A stretch of DNA of 64,000 nt from Rhizaria sp. SCN 62-66 (lineage: Eukaryota; Rhizaria, unplaced): contig MEDY01000082.1 in NCBI GenBank assembly GCA_001724265.1, forward strand, positions 22,231 through 86,230, given 5' to 3'. Made by a program: the position numbers and the translations under genes. This document shows, piece after piece, positions 44,762 through 57,035 of the stretch. The notes beneath the pieces were generated by a model. That model saw nothing but the letters and a program-made list of their open reading frames with translations. It ran no database searches and had not been told where the DNA came from. Positions within the stretch are counted from its first letter, which is position 1, and every line of letters starts with the position of its first letter.

Positions 44762-47700
44762 TTACTTGCCTTCGAACCAGGTGTATGCGGCGCTGCCGTC
44801 GACGACGAGGTCCACGAGCAGCGGGTTCTTGAACGGCGTGCCCATACAGTGCCACACAATCTCCATCGCTTCGTCACTGCTTTCCTCGGGGCCCTCGCAG
44901 ATGAGCTCATCGTGGATTTGCAGCAGCACTTTCCAGCCCAGTTCGCGGAAGCGGGCGTGCGCGTGCAGCTTCAGCATGCCCGCCATCACCACGTCCGCGG
45001 CCCCGCCCTGGATCGGTGTGTTGATTGCCGCGCGCTCAGCGTGGCCTGTGAGCGAGTCAAACCAGGAAAAACAGTTAAGTCAGAAAATCAAATCGGGCAG
45101 CGTCAGTCACAAGATATGTGGGAGGAGACATGCATTTAGATGAGCTTGAGTTAATGTGAAATCACGTGAAAATATACCACATATTAAGATTATACGTTTT
45201 TCAGGTAAATGGAGCTTGATACAATATGAAAGCGAGGTCTCGTTGCTTTTTGTTGTTGTTCGAGCTAAGCGTTGGGCCGTACCTCGGATGGTGGGTTTCT
45301 TGTCGTTGATGCCGTGAAGCGGCCTGTAGCGGCCCATGAGCGTGCGCGTGACGCCCGTGCGCCGCGCCTCCTGGATCGTCCGCGTCTGCCACTCGAGCAC
45401 CTCGGGCCGGTCCGCGTACCACGCGTCGACCGTCGCCTTGGCCTCCTTGACCGTCACGCCGAAGTCCTTGGCCAGGCCGGAGGCCGTCTTGCCGTAAGCG
45501 ATGGAGAAATTGAGGATCTTGGCCTTGCGGCGCTCCGCCGAGTACTTGTCCTTGAGCAGCGGCTTCGGCGGCGCGCCATGCGCGTAGTCCCACTCGAGCA
45601 GCACGTCGCCGGCCGTCACCGCGGCCGAGATCTCGGGGTACATGCCCATCGCCGTGCGTGAGTGGAAGTCGCCGCCCAGCTTGAACGCCTCGATCATGCT
45701 CTTGCACCGCGTGATGTGCGCCAGGATGCGCAGCTCAAGCTGCCCGTAGTCGGCCACGACCAGCTTGCGGCCCGGCGCGGCCGCGAAGGCGTCGCGCACG
45801 CGGTACTTGTCCTTCTCCAGCGCGGGCTGGTTCTGCAAGTTAGGCCGCCTGTCAGAACGCAAGCAAGTACGCAGAGATATTGTGAGCGCAATATAAAAGA
45901 AATGTGAATGCATATTTTAAGAAAACTTAACGCATAAAATGTTTGAGAAAGAGATATTTCAAGTATTGTGAAGACATATGGTCAAGTTTTCTCTCTTTGC
46001 TACGATCTCTGAAGCGTACCTGGCGGAGAGGCGGCCCGTTTCCGTGTTGAGCCCCAGCGAGCAGTGCACGCGTGAGTTGCTGTCGGCCAGCTCGGCCAGC
46101 GGCTCAATGAACGTCGTGATCATAGTTTCCACGCCGGCGAGCTTGACGAGCGCATTCATGGCGTGGCAGGCGGCCTCGCCAACTTCGCCGCCACCGAAGT
46201 GCTCGTACGCCAAACTACAATCGCAAGCCAACAAAGCGACAACAAAAAAAGTCGAAATAGACATTATAAGTTAAAAATACATGTAACGGTCATAAATGTG
46301 TTTAAATCAACCAACGTTAGCGTGTAACAACGCAACACAGAAGAAACACATCAACCCAGAGTTATAATCATTCTGCAGTGAAAATGCAGTTATTGTACGT
46401 ACCCCCACTTGGGCCCACCCTTGGCCTCCGGCTCGCCCGCCAGCGCCTTGAGCACGGGAATATTGCACTGCGGCGCGCCCTTTGGCGTGCGCGCGAGCAC
46501 CGGCAGCCCCAGGCCCGAGAGCTCGAACGTGATGTTCTTCTTGGGCTTGGTCTTGCCGGGCTCGATCATGCCAGTCGTGTTCAGAGTCTCGAACGCCCTG
46601 ATATAACACAGCAAAACAAAGTGTAAGCAAACGCGAAAAGAAGGTATGTAAGTCAATTGTGTGATTAAATGAGTTCAAGATGATGATGTAACGAAACGAA
46701 AATTGTTGCCAAAAGCACAACCTCGCAAAAAACAAACCAAAAGATCTATGAGTCAATATGAACGTGTCGTAAATAATAAATATTGATCAAACGCACCTGG
46801 TAAGCGGAAGCCCCGAGCCGTGGACGTCGCCCTCCTCCTCACTGCGTGGCGCAAAGAACAGGTGCTGCTTCTGCTGCTCCGAACACGCGTTCATGTACTT
46901 GCCGTTGGGGTGGATGCCGCTGACCCACTCGATGAACTGATGCTCCAGCTTCGCCTTGTCGCGCTCGGCGTTGGCAAGAATCACGGGAAGGTAGTCCGCG
47001 CGGCGCACGTAGATGCCCTCGCGCTCCATATCCGTCAGCATTTCGCCGAACGGCAGCCAGTACTTGAGGTAGAAGTCGAACATGGTGAGCCCGCCGGCCC
47101 AGGGCCAGCGCCGCAGCTCCACCTCGAGGCGCTCGCGCAGATGCCACGTCGCCTCCGTGTCGCGCACGGAGTACTCGATCCACTCCGTCCTGGAGAGAGA
47201 TGTGCAAGAAAACGAAAGAAAAGAAGAGAGTGATGAGGGATATAACACAATGATATCGGTACCTTCGATGAATTATACGAGTAAATTTGGATAGAACTCT
47301 TTATAATATAGATTAAAATGGCAAGTTTAACCCGATATTCATTTATCGCAATGTCCTGTTTTAGTTTCAACGTGAAGCCGTACCGTGTGTCCCCGCCGCG
47401 CTGGAGCTCCAGCACAGTGGGCTTCTCGACCGTCTTGCCGATGGTGCCGTTCTTGAGCACCTTGGGCCGCGAAAAGCGGTCCGTCATCGACACCTTGCGG
47501 AACTCGGGCCCCAGCAGCTCGCGCGAGAGCGCCTCGAGCGAGTACCCACCGTCGACAGTGCGCGCGCTATTCCACAGCCGCGCCATCTGCATCGTGTCGC
47601 CGCCGAAGCCCAGGACGTTAATGCCGTCGTTGAAGAGCACGTGCCGGTCGAAGGAGTAGTTGTGCCACACCTTGCGGTACCGCGGGTCCTCCAAGTACCC

Positions 47701-48843
47701 CTTGAACAGACTAAGTACCCCCTCGGCGCCGTCGAGGTTGTCGACCCACAGGCGCGAGCCGTTGCCGAAGTCGACGTCGGCGCCGCAGTAGATGGACAGA
47801 CACACGGCGTGACCGTTGCCGACAGGCGACTGCGCGCGCGGGTCGATGCCCACGGTCTCTGTGTCGCACGCGTGGTAGCGGTTCTCCATCCCCGGAGCCG
47901 TGAGGATGGTCAGGGCTTTGAGGGCCGACTCACGGTCATTAACGATGGTGCAGTTGGGCGGCGCTACAGTGTACTGCGGGGGCGTGTTGTTGTTATTCAG
48001 ACTCGGGCTGGGATTCGCGACAGAGTTTGTGTCATTGTTGCCCTTTGAAATAGATGATAGAAGGCTTGCGACTTGAGGTGAGTTTGTGACATCAATATCC
48101 ATGTTATCACTCACGTGAGTGCTGCTGCTGTCAACAGTGGCACTGACGTCGTTTGCATCGCTTGCCGCAGCGGCGTCGGCGCTCGCAGCGCTGTTGTCGT
48201 TGACGTTGAAAGTTTGGCCGCTCGCCGCGGCGGCGGCGGCCGCATGCTGACCTGCGTTTGCCAGCTCGATCGCCATCTTCTGGTTCAAAAGCTGCATTTT
48301 GCTCGCTTTACCCTTGCGCTTGCTCGTACTAGTGCCCGCGGCAGCAGCTGCGTCAGCAGAAGCTGTCACATCAGCGGCAGGAACAACAACATCAGCAATC
48401 GGAGTGACAGCCTCAGTCGCATCATCGACAGCAGCAGTCTCAACGGCGGCAGCAGCAGGAGCGGCGGCAGCCTCAGCCTCCTTCCCCTTCTTCGTCTTGG
48501 CCTTAGTCGTCCGAACCTTAGGCTCCTTCGTCGCAGCCGCACTCACGGCCGCAGCATCAGTCACATCATCCGTGGCGGCTACAGTGGCCTTGGCCTTGGC
48601 CCTGGCAGCGAAATAGCGGCGGCCGAGGCCCCAGCCGCTCGCTGCCGTCGCAACCAGAGCCGTCGCGGCCGTGAACGCGCCGGGGGCGTCGGGACTGCTG
48701 AAGCGTAAGGGCTGTGGCAGAGACTGGGGGGGCGACCGAGACAGCGGCGACGGAGTCAACAGTGATTGTGACTGTATACATAGCGTCAAGGCAGGGGCGC
48801 GGGCGCGTGCGCGGGCTGCAACGCGGGGCAAATGCGAGAGCAT
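44762..48843 (-). CDS. Organellar family-A DNA polymerase (plant/protist type, POP)
   Basis: Replicative DNA polymerase of plastids or mitochondria. Exons: 48843-47384, 47189-46797, 46597-46403, 46214-46020, 45848-45283, 45045-44762; phases agree, 1030 residues, stop TAA. The N terminus is rich in Arg/Ser/Pro/Ala and nearly free of acids (MLSHLPRVAARARARAP), as expected for an organelle-targeting peptide. A 3'-5' exonuclease domain follows (Exo I Asp-Thr-Glu in YHACDTETVGID at ~328; Exo II in VWHNYSFDRHV). The polymerase domain has motif A DYGQLELRILAH (~776), motif B RRKAKILNFSIAYG (~853) and motif C QIHDEL (~982). The C-terminal NPLLVDLVVDG...WFEGK is where plant homologues end, which supports TAA as a real stop. 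Donors are four GTACG and one GTGCG. Upstream of the exonuclease is an Ala/Val/Thr low-complexity spacer. Which organelle is served cannot be told. Confidence 0.93.
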
Positions 48844-50034
48844 GCGGCGTGGGGGAGTTTCAATCACAGCAGCTACTCAGCAAGAATGACGGCGATAGCC
48901 GAGGCAGCAGTCAGATCAAGTGAAGCGCGAAGCAACCAGCGTTCACAAAATATGTTCTCGTAGAAGTAATAACAGTGCCTGCGAACGTAAAAAGCTGTTA
49001 TGTTTTAGAAAAGTGAGAGAATACTAATATATCTAAGATATACAACATAAGGACGCATTTACAGCGCGCTGACACCGCTGGCCGTAGGGCGTCGGTGGTG
49101 TCGAGGCAGAGTGTCAAGCCACTGAAAGGAATCAGGGTGCAGACGACGATAACGCGCGATTGAGCGAGTATAATTAAGGTAAAAAGCTTAAAGCCAGAAA
49201 TAAAGCCCCCTTGTTGTGTTTGATTGCCAGATTGGCGATGCGCACGGCGCGAGCGGGATGCCCCCAGAAGCCCGCTCTTTCCCACGGTCACCGAGTCCCC
49301 TTGCAGCACCACCGACCAACAGCAGCGGTTGGCCAACCGACTGGCCGACTGGTCGACAGACCGGCGTGGGAAACGGAAACGGGATATCACGTACGGCGCC
49401 GAAGGGGTGCATAAACGCTGCATACACGCTCACAATTAAAGATCAGAGTAAATTTATGTGTGGTGTACTCTCACATTTATTAGACTTTGACAACCACGGT
49501 GTCTGTGGCTCTCACTGCCGTTATTTTTTATGCACTCGGCTTCCCATCTCCACTCTCCGATCGCGTTGCCTCCGCACCAGTCCCCAGCCCTTGAACGTTC
49601 TCTTATCGCTGCATTGCAATGACATATGCGTACTTAATGTACTTTATTACCCTGTTATTTTGATTTTATGCCGACATCTCACAACCTCCCCTCTCCGCAC
49701 TTCTTAACAATTCGCTCGTGCCTGCGTCCGTTCCGACGCCCGCTCCCAAACTCTGCTTTTGCGGCTGCTCTCTCGCCCTCGCATCGTCATCCCTGCCACA
49801 GCCACCCTCGTCGCTTTCTTTACACGCACTTAGTTGCATTATCTCTCTGCCCCACCCCCAGAGAGAGACTAAACCCCGCGCCCTGAGAGCCATCGTAGCT
49901 CTCCCTCGACTCACACACAAGCGCAGCAGCTGTCGCCGTCGTCACACGTGCACCGCCAGGACAGCCAGCTCGCTCACTCTCCCCCCGCTACCTGCGCCCT
50001 TGCGCGCCCCTCTCTTTCCCCCTTTGCCCACGCG
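48844..50034. other. Divergent intergenic region
   Basis: About 1.2 kb between the polymerase (minus) and the cNMP-binding gene (plus), so it should hold both promoters. The last 350 nt before ATG 50035 are pyrimidine-rich. No RNA gene was recognised. Confidence 0.4.
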
Positions 50035-52134
50035 ATGTCGCAGGTTACTCCCAACCCCCACCGCTCCTCCAGCGCCGCCGCCGGCAGCATCAGCGGCAGC
50101 GGCGGCGGCAGCGGCAGTGGCAGCGGCAGCAGCGGCAGCGCGGGCGCGACGTCGCCCTCGCACGGCAGCAGCAGCATCGCTGGCCACGGCCCGCGGCGCT
50201 CGCTGCACAGCACGGGCACTGCGCCCCTGCACCTCACCGACTCGTACAAGAACAACACCAACAGCGGCGGTGGCAACAGCAACAATAGCGGCGCTGGCGC
50301 CGGCGCCGGCGTGAGCGCGGGTGCGTTCGCGGCCGTGAGAAGCCGTCGCGGCAGCGGCAACACTGACGACTACCCCAACTCTGGCAACAACAACAACGGC
50401 GGCAGCAACGCTGGTGAGTCCTCGTCGTCTCAGTCGCCCCGCTCCCCCGCCCCCCCAGGAATCAGCGGCGGCGGCGGCGGAAGCAATGCGGCGGGCACGG
50501 GGCTCGCGCGCAGCCGCCGCACAACCAGCACGACGCGCCTCACGTCCTCGCTCTCCCGCGACTACTCCGCGGGCGGAAACACCACCGCCACCAGCAACAG
50601 CGGCGCCAGCGTGGGCGGCAGCGTGGCGAGCACTGCCTACGGCCCGCCGCCCTCGGCGTCGTCGTCGCTGCCCACGACCACGGGCGACGACAGCGTGGCG
50701 TTGGGCGAGCAGGACGATACCGTGTCCATGCTCGGCTTCGGCGGCAGCGCCGCGGGCGACGACGACGATGACCGCATGAGCATAACCGGATACCTGGACC
50801 TCGCGGCATCGCCCCCCGGTACGTTTCACTGTAATATGCTATAACAATTAAACTGAATAATTTATTTGTATTTTTATGTGATGATTAAGTATTTCTTGCT
50901 TTCATCCTATCATCTGCGGTAGAAGTCAGATATATATCAAAAATACTATACTTACAACTCTCTTCTTCTTCTTCTCATCTGTGACGCTGATACGATATAT
51001 ACAACCCAGGTTTCGAGAAGATGCTCCACTCCGACGTCTCAGACACCGAGGCGCTGGAGATGCTGCTCGAGCTCCAGGCCGAGGGCACGCCCCTGCTGTC
51101 GACTTTCTCCCACTCCGACCTCTCGCTGCTGGCCTCGGTGCTGTCCGTCATGTACCTCGAGGACCAGGAGACGGTGATCACCAAGGGCGAGAACGCGACC
51201 TTTGCGGCCATCGTGCTCTCGGGTTCGCTACAGATTATCGTCGACGACAACCTCAAGTTCGACGTCCTCAAGGGCGAAACCCTCGGCGAAATGGCATTTT
51301 TCGAGTCCGGCAAGCGTTCTGCCACGGTCGTCTCAGCCGGCACCGCCGCGCTGGGCACGATCCGATTCGTGGAGCTGGAGCGGCTGCTCTACGTGCACCC
51401 GCAGCTTCAGGCCAAGCTCACGCACATGCTCGCTATGGCCTCGCTCAGCAAGCTGCGCCTCACCATCGCGCGCCTCCAGGACTTCAAGCAGGCGTCGGAC
51501 TCGCTAAACGCGGCTCTGCAGGAGCAGGTCCGCGCGCTCGGCGGCGTCCCCGTGACGGCCGCCAGCCTCGGCGCCGGCAAGGCCGCCGCGCCCGCCGCCG
51601 CCGCGTCTGGCACGGCGCCTGGAACTGTGACGGCGACGGCCGCGCCCACGCCTGCCCCCAACAGCAGCGCTGAGAGCAAGGCGGCCGAGTCCGGCGGCGA
51701 CATTAACAACAGCAAGGACGGCTCGAACGACACGAACGCTGCTGGTACCAACGAGCAGCAGCCTGATATGGCGCGCTCGGCCTCGTTCAACCGCTCGACG
51801 ACCCCGCCCGAGGACGGCAATGGCAACGGCAGCAACAGCAGCGGCGACGGCAACGGCGGCGCGGCTCCCCGCAGCCCCGAGCTCTCGTCCCTCCCGGGCC
51901 CCACAGTCTCTGTCGTCGCTGGCACTGTGGCTGCGGACTCTGGCGCTAGTGCTGCTGCTGCTGCTGCTGCTGAAGCTGCTGCTGGCGGCGATAGCGCCGC
52001 CGCGGCCGCTGGCAAGGACGGCAAGGACAGTGAGGGCAAAGCCAACGCCGGCTCCTCCGCTGCTGCCACCGCGGCCGGCGCCAACGCGGCCAACAACGCC
52101 GCTGGCACTGGCGCCAACGCCAACGCCAACGCTG

Positions 52135-52165
<31 letters not shown>

Positions 52166-55100
52166 AGGCGCGGGCGCGGGCGCGGGCTCAGTGCGTCGAC
52201 TGGCCCCCTCGGCCAAGACTGCCAAGGACGAGGAGACGGCGGCCGGCGGCAGCAGCAACAGCGTCACCGGCGCCAAGCCTCTCTCCGTCGTCGTCCCCGC
52301 CGCCGGCAGCGGCAGCGCCAGCAGCGGCGGCAGCGGCAGCACCACTAACGCCGGCGGCCCCCGCCAGTCCTTCAACGCAGGCACCGGCGCTAGCACTGGG
52401 GCCGGCAGCGGCGCTGCGCCCGGCCTCGGCCGCCGCTCCAGCTCCGCCGACGTCTCTGGCGGCGGCAGCGGCTCCGCCGCGGCGGCGGAGGCCGAGCCCC
52501 AGGCCACGGAGAGCTTGTATGCGCGTCGGCTGCAGCAGCAGCGCGGCCGCCAGCGCTCCTCGCTCGCCTCCCCCTCGTCCGGCGGCGGCGCCGCGGGCGC
52601 CGCGGGCGGTGCCGGCGTGATCACGCCTTCCTCGGTCGCCGCCGCGGGCGGCGACGTCAGCGGCATGAACCAGGTACGCTTCCGAGTCCTCATTAAAACA
52701 ATACTTGCGATGTATTCCAGTGTAATGTGTGTCTATTGGACGAATTTGAAATGAAAATCATATCCACAATAGTATGATGTCTTTTAAGTTATTTTTATGT
52801 CAAATAACTCACGTGTACCCCCTAATATGTCTTTCACTTGCTTTTGCTCTCTGTTCCAGGTCGTGGTCGACCGGCGCACAGTCTCCGTGCCGAACCTCAC
52901 GGCGGCCAAGAAGGTCATCGTTGCACTCCAGACCAAGATGTCCGAGCTGGCGCGCCGCGCGCACGAGCTCTCGCGCGCCGACGTGGACCACCGCGCCGCA
53001 GCCCGCAAGAACAGGGAAGCGCTCAAGAACGAGAAGGAAAGCAACGCGGAGCTGCAGAAGACAATCGATCAGCTCAAGAACGCGCTCGAGAAACACAAGA
53101 CGTCCTCTGGTGACAGCGAAAAAATCTCCAAGTACGTTCTATCACCACTTTATAGCAAATTTGTATGCTGTATTTCACTTCATTTCTCCCAGATATTGAT
53201 CTTACACTCACTTTTGCTTTTGTGTTTGCTTTTGCTTTTGTTTTTTTCTCTCACCATTTGCTTAGGGAGAGCACCGCTGCTGTGGAGGAAATCACTCGTG
53301 AACTGGGTGCCCAAGTCGCTGCCGCCGAGCGCGCGCTGGCCGCCAAGGAGACTGAGCTCATCAACCTCGACAACAAGTACAAGGACCTCACCGCGGCCAG
53401 CAAGACCGTCTTCAACCGCATGTACCTCAAGCTGCTGTACAACGCCGCGGCGCATAAGCGCTACGCGGGTGAGCTCGTCAAATCTAAGCGACGCCAGGTA
53501 CATAACACTCATCGATATATAAACACAAAACCCGATCGACATGCTATTTATTTTTACTTCTCTCTGGTGTTTTACTCATCTCGTTTCCTCCATTCCTCGC
53601 CTGTTTATCATTTCTTGCCGCGCCACACAGGAGGCCGCCGAGGTGCAGCTGGGCCGCACGGACGACACGATAATCGTGCTGGAGAGTGACCGCACCAAGG
53701 CGCAGCAGGAGGCCGACGCCGTGCGCGCGTCACTGCGCCTCAGCGAGCAGCGCATCCGCTCCCTGGCCACGGCCACGCTCCACTCAAAGGTCGTCATGCG
53801 CAAACAGCGGCTGGCGCTGATTGCGCTCCCGCTCATCATGCACGTCAAGTTCTTCCGCCTGCGCAAGGCGCTGTGCGGCGTGGCCGAGAACGTCAAGCTC
53901 ATCCTCTGCCGCCTCTGGGAGGACCTCGCGCAACATGTGCAGGTACGCTCGTTAATGCTCACTAGCGCTCGCGCTATACTTTTTTGAATGAACATGTTTC
54001 GGCCTAATGCGAATAATTTAACGGTATCGACTTCAATAACAACGTATTCTAATTAAAAATACTGTTCTATCTTCCTATTACTCACTTGATATCATCTTTG
54101 TGACTCGTCATCTTCTCTTCTTAGGACCCTTCCGTGTACATCGTGGGTGGCGACTCGTTCTTGCTGCGCTCCCCGACGGACACGCTCGACATGCGGCGCG
54201 AAGTCAAAGAGCGCGTGCGCCAGCTGCGCAGCGAGCGCCGTGTCATGGCCTCGGTCGAAACGCTGCAGTCGGACGTCGCGCGTGTTTCGCAGCTGTGCGC
54301 CGCGCAGCTCGACGCGTCGCAGCGCCGCGTGCGCGAAGTCCAAGAGCGCGCCGACTCGTCCCTGGCGCAGCAGGCCCGCGCGCGCGCGCTGGAGGAGGAG
54401 AACACGAAGCTTGTCGCGCGCGTCGACAGCCTGGAGCGCGGGATCGCGGACCGCGAGGAGGCCGCGCAGCGCCGCAGCCTCGCCGAACAGGCGGACCGCG
54501 CGGCCAAGACGCAGCGCGCGGCCGCGCTGAGCCGTAGCGCGCGTGCGACGGCGCGGCAGGTGGCGGCGCTGCAGGGCGAGAAATCCGCGCTGGAGGAGCG
54601 GCTCAAACGCTTCGCCATCGCCGCGCGGCTCTTCACGGGCCAGTGCGAGTGGAACCTGCAGCAGCAGAAGCTCTTCACGTTGCGCGCCGAGCTCAAGCAC
54701 AAGGCGCACGTGGCCAAGCTGCAGGGCGACAAGCAGCTGCACCGGGCCGTGATGGCGGAGCTGGAGGCGCTGCCGCACGCGTCGCCGCCGCTGCCACTGA
54801 CGGTGCCTGTCGCGCCGGTCATCGCCGTCAGCAGCAGCAGCAGCAGCAGCGGTAGAAACAACGGCAACGGCGGGAACAACAACAGTGGCGACACCACGCT
54901 TCCTGCCCGCGGCGCTGGCGCTGGTGGTGACGAAGGCGACGACGACCAGACGATCGTGAGAGGCAGCAACGCGCACAACAGCGGCGAAGACACGCTCTAC
55001 GGCGACGACGCTGACAACGATGGCACTGTCGGTGCCGACAACGCTGCTGCTAGTGGCGATGGCGCTGCCGAGTACGACGACACCTTCGAGGACGACAACA

Positions 55101-56209
55101 ACAACAACGATGCCAGCAAGAGCACCGCCGCTAGCAAGCCGAGCATGAACGCCAACTCTGCGCGGAACAGCAGCAACGCCAACAACAAGAGTTCTCGCAG
55201 CAGCAGTCGCAGCGATAACAACATCAACAGCGGCAACAGCGGCAACGTGCGCACTGGCACCGGCAGCGACGACGATGCGTACCTCCGCTGGCTCGCGCAC
55301 GTTGCCGGTGCAACCAACCCCGCCTCCAACGGCTCGGGATACGTCTCGGGCAACCCCAGCCCCACTCCCTACAGCGGCAGCAACAACACCACGAGCGCCA
55401 ATCGAAACGGCAGCAGCAACGGTAACGGCAGCGGTAGAAACGCCAACGGCGAGTTCCTGCCCGAGCCCGCGTCTTACTACGCCGGTCTGGTCGGCGGCGC
55501 GCCCGCGGCGGCCGTGGCGGGCCCGCACGACGGCGCGGTGCACGGCGTCGCGCAGCACCAGCACCAGCAGCACCAGTGCCAGCAGGCCGAGCAGCGCACG
55601 CTGCTCGCCATTGCGGCGCAGCAGCAGCAACAGCAGCAGCAGCGGCGCCAGCAGAGCCAGCGTGGCGACCGTGACCGCGACCGTGAGCAGCTGTACAGCG
55701 ACATTCACCCCACCGGCGGCGCGGGCGGCGCGGCGGGGCCCAACTACCGCTTCACCGTCTCCTCCTTCGCGCGCCCCGGCGCCGGCGGCAACAGCGCTGC
55801 CAACAGCGGCATGACCGGCAGCCTCAACAGCAGCGGCGCTGCTGGTGGCGGCGGCGGCGTGACGCCCCGTCCGTCGAGCCTCCGCATCGGCATCAACAAC
55901 CTCGACGGCGCCGGCAGCGGCAGCGGCAGTGGCAACGGCAATGGCGGCGGCGGCCAGTCGTCGCCCAACCGGCGCCGTAAGGACGCCGCGAGCTACACCG
56001 CCGGCTCCCCGTACTCGGTCGCGCCTTACAGCGCGCGCGTGCCCGGTGCCGCTGCCGGGGCCGCGGCCGCAACCGGGGCCGGCGGGGCTGGGGCACCGCA
56101 GAGCGCGCGCAGCAGCCATGGCAGCGGCAGCGGCAACAGCGGCGGCAGCGGCAGTGGGGGCTACGACTTGCCGCGGCTCACGAGCGGCGGTGGCAGTGCC
56201 AGGCGCTAA
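50035..56209 (+). CDS. Cyclic-nucleotide-binding domain fused to a long coiled coil
   Basis: Exons: 50035-50818, 51010-52673, 52860-53131, 53266-53497, 53631-53942, 54125-56209; phases agree, 1782 residues, stop TAA. Four donors are GTACG and one is GTACAT. Residues ~290-400 form a cNMP-binding domain: VTKGENATFAAIVLSG-like strands, then LKGETLGEMAFFESGKRSAT. In the phosphate cassette the Gly-Glu pair and the Arg before Ser-Ala-Thr, which contact the cyclic nucleotide, are present, so binding is plausible. A ~410-residue Ala/Gly/Ser spacer follows. Residues ~820-1290 are Lys/Glu/Gln/Arg-rich heptad-like coiled coil (e.g. KNEKESNAELQKTIDQLKNA, AARALEEEN-type segments), interrupted near 940-1090 by less charged sequence. 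The remainder is Asn/Gly/Ser/Gln low complexity. No kinase or channel domain is present, so this looks like a scaffold or centrosome/flagellum-type protein responding to cAMP/cGMP; that role is inference. Confidence 0.82.
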
Positions 56210-57035
56210 GTTGTAAGTGCTGCAGCTCCTTAGACACGGCGTCGCTGTGTTATGTCTGGTTTGTTTGAGCTTTTCAAGTGACGCTTTTCTTTGTTCTTCT
56301 TCGTTTGTTCTATTTGATGAATTGATGAAGTACTGACCTACTGACGAGGATGATTTTCACTGGTTGTAACAGTAATACGATTTTGTGTGTCAAAAAAACT
56401 CTGTGTTGTTCTATGTGAGTCGAGTCCTCTTAGAAAGCCGTCACATCATCTCAGCAAGGAAGCCTCGTTTGCAAATTTTTTCTTGCCTTTTGAGTCTGCG
56501 TTTTGCTTGTTGTGCAACAACACTGAGAAATGACGTTGACTTACCTTTGAGTGCTATTTTCTTATCGCAGCGTTGAGGTTCCGATACGAACTAAGGCGCT
56601 TGCGCTTTTTTTTGTGTTGTGTGTTGTATGTGTCACGCACAACGTAATTCCGTTCTGTTCTATTTTATTTTGTGTTTCTTTTTGATGTCTTTCTTTTAAA
56701 TTTCATTTGAGTCACCATTTGGTCTATTACTATAAAAACTCTTACACAGCTGTATATGCTCCGATCAAGTTCGAAGTAAGTCCATGCAAGTAAGACTCAT
56801 GACTTTGGTTTTTGCGGTTGAACAAAAATACAGTTATGATTTGTTGATTGATTGTCTATAAAACCTCTTATGCATAACTTAAGCAAGGTCGCAGTGTTCA
56901 TGTGATGTTATAATCTTGTTTATTCCTTGCTCAGTCGTTCTTGTGGCCTCATGACTCTTCGAAGTTTCTTCTATCATTTGAAGCAAATCGAAACAAATCA
57001 GTCACAACTTGCTTTGCTTCAATTTATCCCTCTTC
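56210..57035. other. Convergent 3' intergenic region
   Basis: AT-rich spacer between convergent genes. Just after the TAA, at 56213-56233, the words TAAGTGC and CTTAGAC recur; these match the exonic word found in other genes. No coding frame was recognised. Confidence 0.4.

Noticed and set aside
56213-56233. TAG just after the cNMP gene's TAA as extended coding
   Set aside because: TAA is supported as a true stop by the polymerase C terminus, and the following sequence soon becomes AT-rich without protein-like composition.
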